A DNA stretch of 64,000 nt. It comes from Narthecium ossifragum. Taxonomy: Eukaryota; Streptophyta; Magnoliopsida; Dioscoreales; Nartheciaceae. The position numbers and the translations under genes were made by a program. Below are positions 1 to 11,741 of this stretch, piece after piece. The stretch covers positions 23,709,760-23,773,759 of the forward strand of contig OY986973.1 of NCBI GenBank assembly GCA_963920575.1, given 5' to 3'. Below the pieces are notes generated by a model. That model did not search any database. It saw only the letters and a program-made list of their open reading frames with translations, and was not told where the DNA came from. Position 1 is the stretch's first letter; each line of letters begins with the position of its first letter.

Positions 1-788
1 AGATGTCTAGCACATTCTAGTTGCATAAGTAGGTCAAATTGGTCAAATTGCTCCTAAGATATGCTTTATGCTTAGACAACCCATTTAACTTTGTTCATGA
101 AGTTATAAGGAATCAGAAGTTAAATGTAGCTTATTGCATTCAGGACTTAAGTCTAGATTTCTTTGGATACCTCTGCACCTGAGTGAGTGCTAATGCAGTG
201 CTAGGGCGTAAATCAGGACAAGAGTTCATTTTGAAGCTTATCCTAGATTTCAAGTTACTAGTTGAATCTTTTGGCAATAGACATCATCATATCATCTATG
301 CTGAGGCTATCGTGAAGCTTTAACCCTTGATGATGGTTACGCTTCGAGATGCATCTCCCAAACTCACGGTAGCATCTGTGTTCTGATTCCATACTTTAGG
401 ATCTCATGGTGCTCCTCCATGTTACCTGGTTTTTAACATTGCCACTCCATTTATTTTCTTTCAATTGCCTATAAGTGTATCTTATCTGGACACCTATGCC
501 GTCTCTAGCTTATGAAGTATGTTCCATAGCTTGCCATAGATTCTCTTACAGTGCAGGTTTTATTATCCCTTGTTGAAATCTACATGTCACAATTGTTTCA
601 CACATTTGCTGATGCCTGAACAGAGAAAGCAATTCTTTTTACATATGGCATCATTGTTTTGGTAACTTAGTATGATAGGCAAGCCTCAAGTTCTTTCTGA
701 CGTTGAAAACTGTTACCTGAATTCTACAGGGAAAAGACTACAATGTAGGATTTGGGACTTGCACCGGAAAGATCCTTCCAGCTCTTCC

Positions 789-861
<73 letters not shown>

Positions 862-1018
862 AGGGAGGGAGGGAGGGAGGGAGGGAGCTCCCTTAAACTT
901 TGTATTCTGTACCGAAAAATAAATTTGTCCAAATTTCTGTTAATGGGCAAGCATCAGGGGTGCCATTATTTTGATTTGTATTCTAAAAATTTGAGTAAAA
1001 TCCAACTTTGTCAGGTGA
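1..1018. other. Intergenic DNA, no convincing gene
   Basis: Apart from the GA-rich microsatellite at 789-889, I see only AT-rich sequence with short open frames that run through repeats. No recognisable domain or exon chain was found. It may include introns of a gene that ends near 1182. Confidence 0.5.
789..889. repeat. (GA)n microsatellite followed by (GGGA)n
   Basis: About 33 GA units run from 791 to about 855 and pass directly into about eight GGGA units ending near 889. This is a compound simple repeat. The short proteins read from it (repeated Arg-Glu on one strand, Ser-Leu on the other) are artefacts. Confidence 0.97.
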
Positions 1019-1182
1019 AAAATCAAGCCCCGTCAATGTATAAACGCTTGATCGAGTGCAGCTCTCGAGTAGCTCAAGTGCTTAGTACCGGTGGTGGTAA
1101 ACTGGTAATGGATTGGTTTTTGGACTCTATGTCCAATTCTCAGGCTTTGCCACCTAATCCAGGTGAAAGGCTTAAATTATGA
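1019..1182 (+). CDS. Possible terminal exon of an unidentified gene (weak BRCT-like look)
   Basis: An acceptor-like TTTGTCAG at 1011-1018 is followed by an open frame of about 54 residues ending in TGA at 1180-1182. It contains a stretch GGGKLVMDWFLDSM, whose hydrophobic-hydrophobic-x-x-Trp spacing recalls the last helix of BRCT domains. No upstream exon could be tied to it with confidence. It could be the 3' end of a gene whose earlier exons lie left of the window, a gene relic, or a chance frame. The BRCT suggestion is a visual impression only. Confidence 0.25.
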
Positions 1183-1689
1183 AACAAAGAACAGGTCATT
1201 GGATATTGATGGTTTATGTACCAGATCCAAAACTGAGGATCTAATTTTAAGTTCGTAATCATCCTTGAAAAACCACTTGATCGGTTCATGAAGGACAAAT
1301 GTGTATTTGGAAAGTTTTTTCAAGAATAACTATTTCTTATTTTTAATTTATGTTAGGCTAGATTTGATGGCGGGAATTGATAGTAGGATATTATCTAATT
1401 ATCTTAGAAACAAGAGATTTGAGGAACATATATAATGTATACAAAAACTCGCATATTAAATTTGTTATTTCCAATTTTATAATTCAGGATAGTTTTGTGG
1501 TTTCATCAATTTTCCATGGCTTATTTTCTAACAAAAGCACAAAATAATTACAAGTTTTAAAAACGAAAATAAAGTTGATTCAATATGTAAAACTTCCTAA
1601 TATGTAACTTAAAAAGTTTTTAAACGACATTTATGTAAAGAAAACGCGATTATCCATCTTTTACCGTATGGAAAATGATTTGTACACAT

Positions 1690-1968
1690 GAACAGGTGGT
1701 CACTACCGATTCGTCCACGTAGTAGTGATCTACCGATGGACTATATTAATGAATCAGTAATACACTATCGATTAATTTGTTTCAATAGTGAGGTACTGAT
1801 TCATTGATAGAGTTCATCGGTATCTCACTACCGATGGACCAGATGAATAATTCAATCGGTAGTCTACTACCGATTCATTGATCTAGTTCATCGGTAGTTA
1901 CCGATGGACTACATGAAAGAATCGGCCTATCGATGGACTAGATCAATGATAGTCCACTACCGATTCGA
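1690..1968. repeat. Array of short inverted and direct repeats (core CTACCGAT / ATCGGTAG)
   Basis: The core CTACCGAT or a close variant and its reverse complement ATCGGTAG recur about ten times in 280 bp, interleaved with repeats of the type TGGACTAGATCAATGA. Both orientations alternate, so a transcript could fold into several stem-loops. It lies about 140 bp upstream of the TATA box of the FYVE-protein gene. It resembles the inverted-repeat end of a small DNA transposon, but no clear outer ends or target duplication were seen. Confidence 0.75.
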
Positions 1969-2103
1969 GCATGTGTAATGCACATATAACGTCAGCATGC
2001 ACACCAATCAGCGCCCTTAACGTATACGTCACAATCCATCGTTTCACGCGCTCCTTTCTCTCTCTACCAACGCGATTCCCAATCATCACCGTTTCTCCGT
2101 CTA

Positions 2104-2112
2104 TCTATATAA
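2104..2112 (+). promoter_or_regulatory. TATA box of the FYVE-protein gene
   Basis: TCTATATAA lies about 35 bp before a CT-rich probable transcription start region. The first transcribed exon appears to end at CAAAG/GTAAAAG (donor at 2231), giving a 5'UTR intron from 2231 to 2573. Translation starts 12 bases into the second exon. Confidence 0.6.
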
Positions 2113-2585
2113 TGACAGTCGTTTCCCGCGCTCCGCCATCTCGGACCCTCCGGTGCCTCTCTTTCCCAAAGCCTAGAAGAGTAGAAGACCTCTCCTCTTC
2201 CTGGTCTTGCATCTGTTCTTGTTCTCAAAGGTAAAAGCTTCGGTTTTTTCTTCCTAGTCTTCGGATTATAGGATGGATTTGATCGAGATTTTTTTTTTGT
2301 CTATATTTGATATAGATACACTAGATCACAATCAATATCTTTTCTAGTGTTTTGGTGGTTCTGTGATCTAGGGTTTATCTGCTCCGACTTGTTTTCCTCT
2401 AGCATTTCAATATTTAATGATCAGGTCCTATTTCTTGTTGATGGGCATGGGATCTCTGAAGTTTGCGGAATCCCTAAGTCATGAGCTACTGGATTTTCTT
2501 CTGATTAGTGGCGAAATTGTTTTAAAAGGTTTTGTACCTTGTTGTCAAAACTAGGGTTTATTTTGTTTTGTAGGTTAGGGAAGAG

Positions 2586-5500
2586 ATGCTGGAAAAGATT
2601 GGTTTGCCGCCAAAGCCCTCGGTGCGAGGGGGCAATTGGGTGATCGATGCCTCCCATTGCCAGGGTTGCTCTGCGCAGTTCACATTCATTAATAGAAAGG
2701 TATCTTGTAACCAAGTAGTTTCGGAATATGAACTTTGATCAGCTCATTTCTTGTTTTCTGGAATTATGCTTGTTTATGGTTAATTCTAGACTCATTTTCA
2801 TTGGATATATTTCCTATTGATGCTAATTAGGAAATTGTTTGATAATTTTGGTTATCGAAACTTGCTTTAAAATTCGGCAGTAATCATATAATGTACGCCT
2901 ATATGATCGAACATCCCTTTATTCAGAGGACCTTTTAGAGGATGACTGTCATTTTGTGCCTTCTATTTTGGTGATGTGAGCATTTCTTCTAAATCTTGTT
3001 TTTGTGTTGCCGTCGTCCTTGATTGTTTGTTTGTTTGGTTATCTAACAGGAACGTATAATGTTTCATGCATTTTTTTTCCCCCTCTTCTGGTGTTTTGTT
3101 TGTTCTTTGTAATCTTTTTCTGTTCCTTGCCTCTTTAATGCTGAAGCATGGATTTTGTGTCTTTTGTAGGATGCATTTAAATTTGACTAGGATTAGATCT
3201 TTAAGTACAAAACAATTTTGTTTAAATTGGCACAGAAAATGTCCTTTTCAATTAGTTATTGATATGTGGTTTGGGGTGTTGGCTGAACCAAAGGAACTGG
3301 TTTCATGCTATGGGTTTTATGTTTTTTATTAATTTGGTTCCCTGTGCTTTTAGAAAGGTGGAGCTAAGGGGTTTGTGCAAATTGCAATCATATTGAGGAT
3401 GGCAAATAACTAACTAACTAACTTCCCAAATGGACAAATTGAATAAGCAATTGGCAACCTCATTAAGCTCTATTTTGGGCATTTCACTATCACTGTCTCT
3501 TTGCTAAAGTCAAGACCTTCTGATGGATTAGTTTGATAATGAGCATTCTGATAATGCAATTGGAACTTTGATTGAGGGGAATTTGCCATGTAGATGATCC
3601 ATTTAAGTATTTGAGGGTGCCAATTGATTGATTAGTCAAATCGGGAAATTAAGCAATTGGCACCCTATTTATGGCGGAATTGCAATTGTGTTTCCGACTA
3701 AATCGAGCAGTTTATGAGTGCTAATTGATTACTAAGATAGGTGGTTATGAGTATCATCCATCGACCACTTTGATTTGATTGGTGGTTGCATGCATGGATA
3801 TCTTGATGATGGGCTTAAGCATTATTGGTTGATATCAACAAATTACAACTTGAAAGCCAGAGAGCACAATTGCTATATTCTGAAATTAGGGATAATGGTC
3901 TTCATTTTTCTGTCTAGATCTGTCTCATACTTATTTATCTTTTCTTAATTTTGTTGGATATTTGATTCATTTTTTATATTTTCTTACTTAAGTTCTGTGC
4001 TGATACGCTGAATCTGGCTGAAACAAACCATTTTAAATGGTGCTTGACCAGAATCAAAACCAAAGCCAAATATATAAACTCTGATAGTTTGCATGTCTGG
4101 TTTCAGCATCACTGCCGCAGATGCGGAGGATTGTTTTGCAATAACTGCACTCTACAGAGAATGATTTTACGAGGTCAAGGTGACTCCCCAGTTCGAATAT
4201 GTGATCCTTGTAAAAAGTTGGAAGATGCAGCGCGTTTTGAGTTGCGGTATGGACACAAAAGCCGAGCAGCAAAAGGTCAGAACTATGGCATGGTGTTTTT
4301 TTTCTCCTTTTGCTTGTTGCGCTGTTTTGTTGCTGGATGTTTGTGTGGTTAATGAATACGGAGATAAGTGTCAGGCAAGTTTTCTTTGACACATTTAAGT
4401 AGGAGATGGGTTTAAGTAGAGAACATAGATACAGAGGTTTTACCATGATGATATCCATATTTTTCTAATATCCTTCTAGCAAACTTCTCTTCGCTTTGAA
4501 GTTTGAAATAATTCACAATTTTAGATGTAAAATAAGATTCGGATGATAAAATATTGGCATATGCAAAATGTTGGATGTAATGCATAAAATAGCAACATTT
4601 GCAGGAAATCATTATTTTATGAAATGTTATGCTCTGGAGAACTGCTGTATAAGCATTGATGTCACAAGAAGCAAATCCCCTCTAATGTGTTAATCTTATC
4701 AAAGTGAAAAATGATGAAGTATATACCAAGATAGAGTCGAAGACATGCAGCTAACATCCAACGATAAATTTCAGAGTGCATCAAAATGCGCAGATATATA
4801 ACTTTGTTGTATTTAAGTTATGAAAGTTAGCATATTCCCCCATAGAGATTAAACATTAATAGATGCCAACTAAAAAAGTTTGTAAGTATTCACCTATTAA
4901 AAATTGACAAGTTTGTTCTTTTGCAGGTAGTTCTAAACTAGTCCCAAGGCATGAGGAAGAAGTGATTGATCAGATCCTTGGGATTGATGGGAAGCAATCC
5001 TTGCTCTCTGGACATGAATTAAGTTCCAGCTCTACTTCTGATCTTCAGAGGACTGCGACCAATGCTTCTAGTTCCAATTTGACAGAAGAATTTGGTACTT
5101 CAGGAAAAGAAGGGTATACTGCGCCTAATTTATTTGATAGTTTGCATGATGATGACACGGATGATAATGGGTCTCAGAGCCCTGAAGAGCTACGTAAACA
5201 AGCTGCGGATGAGAAAAATAAATACAAAATCTTAAAAGGAGAAGGGAAATCTGATGAAGCTCTCCTGGCCTTCAAACGTGGTAAAGAGCTTGAAAGGCAA
5301 GCTGCAGCCATAGAGATAGCAATAAGAAAAAACCGTAGAATGGCTTTGAAGGGTTCAAATATGAGCAGCATGGGAGACATGCAGACAATAGAAGTGTCTG
5401 AAGAGCCCGATAGCAAGAAGAAGAAGCTCCTTTCCAGAAAAGGTACTGGCGAAAAGGATGAGCTTGCAGAACTCAGAGAATTGGGATGGACTGATGCTGA

Positions 5501-8096
5501 CCTGCATGATGCTGATAAAAAGCCAACAAAGCTGACTTTAGAGGGTGAGCTAACAAATCTCATTGCAGAAATCCCTCGTAAATCCTCTCAGGGTAGGGCA
5601 GCAAGTGGCACTGACAAGTCACAGGTCATTGCTCACAAGAGACGGGCTCTTGCATTCAAGAGAGAAGGAAAACTTGCTGAAGCAAAGGAAGAACTGAAGA
5701 AGGCAAAAATATTAGAGAAGCAAATAGAAGAACAAGAGCTTTTGGGCGAGGCTGAGGAGTCAGATGATGAGCTGTCTGCTTTAATCCGCAGTATGGATGG
5801 TGATGAACAAGATGATCTCCCAATGAATTATGCAGAAGAGCCTGATACTAGTTTTGACCATGTTTTTGGTGTTGGAGATGATCTTGTCGCTGAGGGCAAC
5901 TTTGAAGTTACTGATGATGATATGAATGACCCTGATTTAGCTGCTGCCCTAAAATCATTTGGTTGGACTGAGGCTGATGAACCAGATGCCATGGATTCTG
6001 GTCCTTTGGATCGGGAGACATTGAAGGGCAAGGTGCTTGCTCTGAAAAAAGAGGCCCTGAGCAAAAAGCGGGCAGGCAATGTCTCAGAAGCAATGGCTTT
6101 GCTCAAGAAAGCAAAAGAACTCGAAAAGAACTTGGAGGATATGCAATCTGAGCAGCATATGTTAGCACCAGAACTTTTGATGAGTAAAAATCCTCAAGTA
6201 CTTGGCGAATCATCTGTTACAGAATTGGAAAACTCACATACTAAGCTGCCTCCAAAAAGTAAGCTAGTGATACAGAAAGAGTTGCTGGCTATAAAGAAGA
6301 AGGCGCTTGCTTTTAGGAGGGAAGGGCGGATAGAGGAGGCAGAGGAAGAACTGAAGAAAGGAAAGGCCCTCGAGAGCCAATTGGAAGAGTTAGAGAACCC
6401 ACCAAAGAGACTTGCTGCTAAAGTAGACAAAAAGACTCTGGTTTCAGCCCAGCAACATGAGGATGAACCTAGAATTTCAGACGCTGGAGAGGATGCAGTA
6501 GATGCAGAGGTAACAGAACAAGACATGCAGGATCCGGCATTACTCTCTGTTCTAAAGAACATGGGTTGGCAGGATGAAGATGTTGAACCTGTCAGAAGGA
6601 CAAGTGAAACCTCTAAATCGACCGTCTCTTCTTCAGTGCCTAAAAGGCCACATAGAAGCAAGGCTGAGATTCAGAGGGAACTATTAGGATTAAAAAGAAA
6701 AGCCCTTGCCTTGAGACGCCAAGGAAAGACTGACGAGGCTGATGAGGAGCTTGAAAAAGCGAAGGTCCTTGAAAATGAAATTGCAGAAATGGAAGTTTCA
6801 CATTGTGACGACTCTCTTGATGTAAGATTGCATGGTTTTGGATCCTCCGTTTCTCCTCAAGATCTATCTGATAACCCAAAACTTGCAATGGATGTGCCAA
6901 AAGCTGATGTCGACTTGCCATCAGTGAAACTTGACAGGATACCGAAGGATGAACATGTATTGACACCAGAAATATCGGAGATTAATCAGAAGAAAGAAAG
7001 TGTGAGAATTGAACGTCCCCCAACTAGTTCTTTAATTTCAGTTCTAGGAGATGTGGGCTTTGTTTCAGAACCAGTGGAGAATCTGGGTCTTCAAGTTGAC
7101 AAATGCTTTGTAGAAAGTGTCTCAAGTGTATTCCAATTAAGTCAATCTGTTAATTGCTTGGAGCCTTTCTCTGGGAGCAAGATGAATGATTCCCTGGCAG
7201 TTACTGCAGAAAATGTCAATGTTGAAGATTCAAATACCAGCACACCGTCTTCTCTTGAACATTTTATGGGTGCCAAATTGCATCCTAGTAGTGAGGACAG
7301 GAATGTCTCGCAAAGGGTGTCAAGTTCCCAGATGGGTGGTAGGGGAGATACTACAGCTAGCGCAACAGATAGAGCAGCAATTCCAGAGTCAGACTCTGAT
7401 CAAGGATATGATGCTCGGAAAGATGAAATTCTTGCCCGTAAAAGAAAAGCTGTCACTCTGAAGAAAGAAGGAAAGCTGACTGAAGCAAGAGAAGAACTCA
7501 GACAAGCAAAGCTCTTAGAGAAGAGTCTAGAAGAGAGTATGCATGCCAATGTGGGAACTGGAAATGCACCAGGTCCTACTGCTGTGAATTCCTCCACCGT
7601 GCAGGAGCACAGAACAGTTCAAGCTCAGAAACCAATATCGAGCCGTGATCGTTTCAAACTGCAGCAAGAGTCACTCTCTCACAAGCGAAATGCTCTGAAG
7701 CTGAGAAGAGAGGGAAGGATAGAGGAATCAGAGAAGGAACTTGAATTGGCTAAGGCATTAGAGAGCCAGTTAGAAGAAATTAATCCCCAAGCCTCGACTT
7801 CTGTTGATGATGTAGGAGTGGAGGATCTGCTTGATCCTCAACTTATGTCTGCCCTCAAAGCAATTGGATGGGGAGATGGTGACATGGCCATGCAGCCATC
7901 CAAGAAACCAGAATCAAAGCCAGACCCTGAGAAGAGTGGAAACCCTGACGTAGAAAAAGCCCAACTGGAGGAGCAGATTAAGAATGAGAAGCGCCGGGCA
8001 CTTAACCTGAAACGGGCCGGGAAGCAAGATGAGGCTTTGGAAGCCCTCCGTGCAGCTAAACGTCTAGAAAAGAGACTTGGACAACTGATTTCATAA
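2586..8096 (+). CDS. FYVE zinc-finger protein with eight helical repeats (Arabidopsis At1g61690-like)
   Basis: Coding exons are 2586-2699, 4107-4275 and 4927-8096, giving 1150 residues; the third exon holds over 90 percent of them. The FYVE finger spans residues 18-73. It has WVID (the WxxD motif), zinc ligands C25, C28, C41, C44, C49, C52, C70 and C73, the basic RKHHCR patch split by intron 1, and the final RIC. FYVE fingers bind phosphatidylinositol 3-phosphate on endosomes. The rest is charged. Eight copies of a helix pair of the type ALxxKREGKxxEAxEELxxA begin near 5190, 5624, 6031, 6270, 6670, 7415, 7660 and 7970. They resemble DM14 or MIT-type helical hairpins. Four acidic motifs of the form LKxxGWxDxD lie between them. 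A polyadenylation-like AATAAA is at 8208-8213. The family match is firm; an endosomal role is inferred from the FYVE finger. Confidence 0.93.
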
Positions 8097-8818
8097 CTCT
8101 CTCATCAACTTCAGCTACAACGGATGAAATCCTCTCTGTGATCGATCATTTTTTTTATCAGGCATATGATATATGTACATATATGAAGGAAAATCTACGA
8201 ACTATAAAATAAATTCATGACTGAGGACCTCAATTTTGCACCCTTCTTAGGAGGGTCCATCTTTCGGCATTCAGAGGAGTGTATATGATTTTAAACAAAT
8301 GAGACATCTGGATGTCTCTGCTGCTAAGGCAACATAACCATGTACCATTGTTGAGGAATTAGTGTGTACTGTGTATGAGAGGATGTTTATCAAACTTGAC
8401 TTGACTTCATCGGTGAAGTATAATTTATATCTCTTTGTAAATCTTGGGAGGTACATGAGATAGGAGCTCATTTTGCTGGAAACCTTCAGAAAAGAATGAG
8501 GTTTGCAATGTGATATATAATGTTCTATCCATTAGCTTTTGCTTTCTTGGTCAAATGAATGTTTGAGGACTTTACCTGATAAATCACTCCATATGTTGCC
8601 AAAGTAAAAGCTAAGAAGTTTGCACTAAATCATTTATGGTAATGCGATCTTTTTTCGATCAAGAAAGTATGGATTCAATCTTGAGGTGTTTATTTTTCTG
8701 ATAGAAAAGTTGAGTACAAACAAGGCTTACAGGGCATTTAGCATACTTCAAATGAAGCATCCTGAAGAAGTCTATTATAGATCTAAGAGATGAACTCCAT
8801 CTCCTCTCACACACTTAT
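8097..8818. other. Convergent intergenic region (two 3' UTRs)
   Basis: The FYVE-protein gene and the IQD gene end tail to tail here. I see 3'UTR-like AT-rich sequence and no further gene. Confidence 0.7.
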
Positions 8819-10770
8819 CTACACATTTGCATCACTAATTTCCACTCCGGACTCTGCTGGGCTATTATCCTGCACTTGCTTGCATCTCTTTTCCTTGTTG
8901 GCTTCCCTTGAAACCTGTCTCTTGGTAAACAAAGATCATTCTCCTCATATCATAGTCATGAACTGAAAAACAAAGAAAAACAAAGAAAAGTTGCTCACCT
9001 TATTTGGCCGAGTAGTATAATGGTAATTTGGCACTGTTTTTCTCCTGGACGCACTTTTTGTAGCTTTCAATCTGTTCTTCACAGGCACATAGCCATCTCC
9101 ACTTGTCTGAGAAGTTACTGCGAAAGCATCCAGATTGACTGATACATCATTTGATCCGCAGCTCTCTTTTTCTTCTACTGCTACATCGATTCGCTTTTTG
9201 TTGATCAATGTTTTTTTCTTCTCACCAGCAACTGGCTCCAATTGTTTGCTCCAACAGTCTTCAACTGAATTCTCTGGCAAGCGGGTCGCCATCCATCTCT
9301 CGAGCCAGCTCCATCCCATGCTCGATTCGTTGGAGTCAGGTCGGCTTTGTTTCTTCTTTGCCGCGCATGTTCTCAACTGTGACCATGATTTGATTGACCA
9401 GATAAGCTCAATTCACTTCAGATTCCTCAGTTCTTTCTCACATGGAATTTGTTTGATATTTTTTCACCTTACCTGCTGAGAGAAAGCATAGGCTAGAGCT
9501 CTTTCGCGCCTTGTCATTGCTTCAACCCTGTTCTGAATTCTCAGCTTTGTGATGTTGCTATTCACAGTGCTATCATCCCACTCTTCCTATGAATCAAGAA
9601 CGTCAAGAGGTGACTAGTCATGGAAAAATGAAGAAATTACTGATGTTAATATTATCTTTCATATTTATAACTCGTAATCACAGGATTATAAAGGCCGCAA
9701 ACTCGAGGAATTTAAGGATTTTGTTCATAAAACTTTGTTCAAACTAAGTATGTTTAAAGAATTAGCAATCAGGAGTTTAATTTTTGTTCGATTATGGAAT
9801 AAACTGTGTAATGAGCTGAGGAACATTATTCGGAGATCATCTGTTTTCTTTTCCAGAAATAACGCAAGTTGCAATTGAAGGAAGACGTATACGTCAAATT
9901 GTGATATTCCACAATAGATCCAGGAATGCCGAAAGATGATTGATACCTTAAATCTATACACCTGGGTTTGTGATTTCCTCAACACCCTTTGCAGAATAGT
10001 CACACTTTCTTGTTGAATTCTAAGACTGTCTATAGATCCTCCTATTTGTACTTCAATAGATGTGTCCTCAGAAGTTCCACTCTGATCCTCCTTGCTTCCA
10101 ACATCATCTTCTTTCCCAGATTTCTTCATTTGCTCATACTGCATTTTTGCCTGGAATTGAATAGCTAAGCGGTAATGAGACATCACAACAGTAAAAGAAA
10201 ATGGATCCAATCTGCAAATCAGAATCATCATCAAGAGAGAAATGGGAAAAGTTTGGGAAGCAAACCAGAAGGCCTCTGAAAGCTGACTGGATCAGAATTG
10301 CTGCATTCTCTTGATCCAATCTCTTAGTTGATGAATTCTCTTCCTTCTCGTCTCTTGATTCGCCATGTTCTTCTGTTTTGGACACTGTGGAACCCCCTTC
10401 ATCTGCCGCAAGAGGCTGCATCACTGTGGCTTCTGAACTGTTATTGGAAGCCCAGTCCTCCTCTGCAAGAACTGAGTTAAATTCATCCCCACAGAGGTAA
10501 ATTCTCATTGAACTCCATCTGCTCTTTTCCATCCCAAAGTTCCTCTCCTGATGAAACCAAGGAAGTCCAAACATCAAGAAAGATTAGAAGGAAAACAATG
10601 GCATTGATGATATTGAATCAAAGTAAAGAATTGAACATAAAAGAATGACAAGAACTATAAAAAATGCAAAGAAGCATGAAAATTAAGGCCCATACATTGC
10701 CATTCCGCGAGCACCCAGAAGACCGATTCTTGGAGAAAACTCTCCTCACCAGACCCCCAGCCAGCCCCAT
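8819..10770 (-). CDS. IQD family calmodulin-binding protein
   Basis: Six coding exons, read high to low: 10770-10696, 10547-10266, 10150-9947, 9586-9473, 9376-8999 and 8920-8819, all joined in phase 0, giving 384 residues. The N-terminus MGLAGGLVRRVFSKNRSSG is basic and amphipathic. The IQ motif is ILIQSAFRGLLAK, and an intron cuts it after FRGLL, the phase-0 position typical of plant IQ67 domains. The following exons carry LQRVLRKSQTQVYRFKEEW, then RIQNRVEAMTRRERALAYAF, then GWSWLERWMATRLPE, all hallmarks of the IQD family. IQD proteins bind calmodulin and often decorate microtubules, membranes or nuclei. The exact paralogue is not assigned. The protein is short for the family and only one full IQ motif is evident. 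Confidence 0.93.
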
Positions 10771-11040
10771 CTCCAAAGAGAGAAGCTTTCCTCAAATTAG
10801 TAATCCACTCATCCAAGAGCCCTCAAATTCTCAGGCAGGAAAACATGAAAAGAGAACACCACATCCACAACATCCCAAAACTCCACAGTGATGATCATGA
10901 GCTCCTATACAGATGAAGTCAAGACACTCTGAAAACAAACACAAACACACACACTAACTTCTTTGACATTTGATCTGTACTATGCTGAGGTACAAAAGAG
11001 AAGAAAGTGCTGAGATGAGTGCATTCACAAACATCACCCC

Positions 11041-11048
11041 TCTTTATA
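11041..11048 (-). promoter_or_regulatory. TATA box of the IQD gene
   Basis: Read on the minus strand this is TATAAAGA, about 270 bp upstream of the start codon at 10770. That fits a 5'UTR of roughly 240 bp. Confidence 0.55.
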
Positions 11049-11375
11049 GGGAGGGATACTAGATTGGTGCTGGTGCTCCCAATCTAGACCAATGTGGGTG
11101 TCTAGGTGAAAGGAGGTTTAAAGGAGCATGGAGAAGACCATGTGTTAGTTTGAGAGGTTGCAGAGCTTTAGAGCTGGACTTGGGGCCTTGTTAAAGCTAC
11201 TAAAGTGTAAAAGGAGAGATTGGTTTCTTAGATTAGATGTATACTTTTTCATGCACATGGTGGCTTCACTTGCTGCACAGGAAAAACCTTGCCAGGTATT
11301 CCTTCACTCAGGGTGAAGGTATTTATGTTCTCCTCATTAATAATTTCCTCCTATTAAGCATGTATAACTTTTCTA

Positions 11376-11741
11376 GGGTCAATTACATATTCGTCCTTTG
11401 AAGTTTTCGATATTACACATTTTCCTCTTGGATTCTTGATAAATTCCATATTTTTCCCCATCAAACTGAAAATCCATAAGAGATAGCCCGCCGTGAGAAA
11501 TGACTTAAATGCCCTTCATTGGACTATCTAACCATGATTTTTATTTTGGTGCGAACGAAGGCAGTAATTAGGGTTGAGAAGAACGCAAGGGTATTAGAGT
11601 AATTTGTCATCTTTCATTTTAGATTGAAATTATATCATATTTAGAATATTCAATGACAAATTTATCAAAAATTAATCAAGTTTTCCGGTGAAATATGTAA
11701 TTACCATGATCCCTGGGGGGCGATATCGTAATTGCACCCCC
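11376..11741. mobile_element. Probable small inverted-repeat transposon relic
   Basis: The left end GGGTCAATTACATATTCG and the reverse complement of the right end (GGGGTGCAATTACGATATCG) share an imperfect terminal inverted repeat. The interior is AT-rich and non-coding. No target-site duplication could be fixed. Confidence 0.45.

Noticed and set aside
672..950. Open frames of Arg-Glu or Ser-Leu repeats
   Set aside because: They are translations of the GA microsatellite, not genes.
5174..7597. Several long minus-strand frames opposite the FYVE-protein exon
   Set aside because: They mirror the codon bias of the large sense exon and show no domain.
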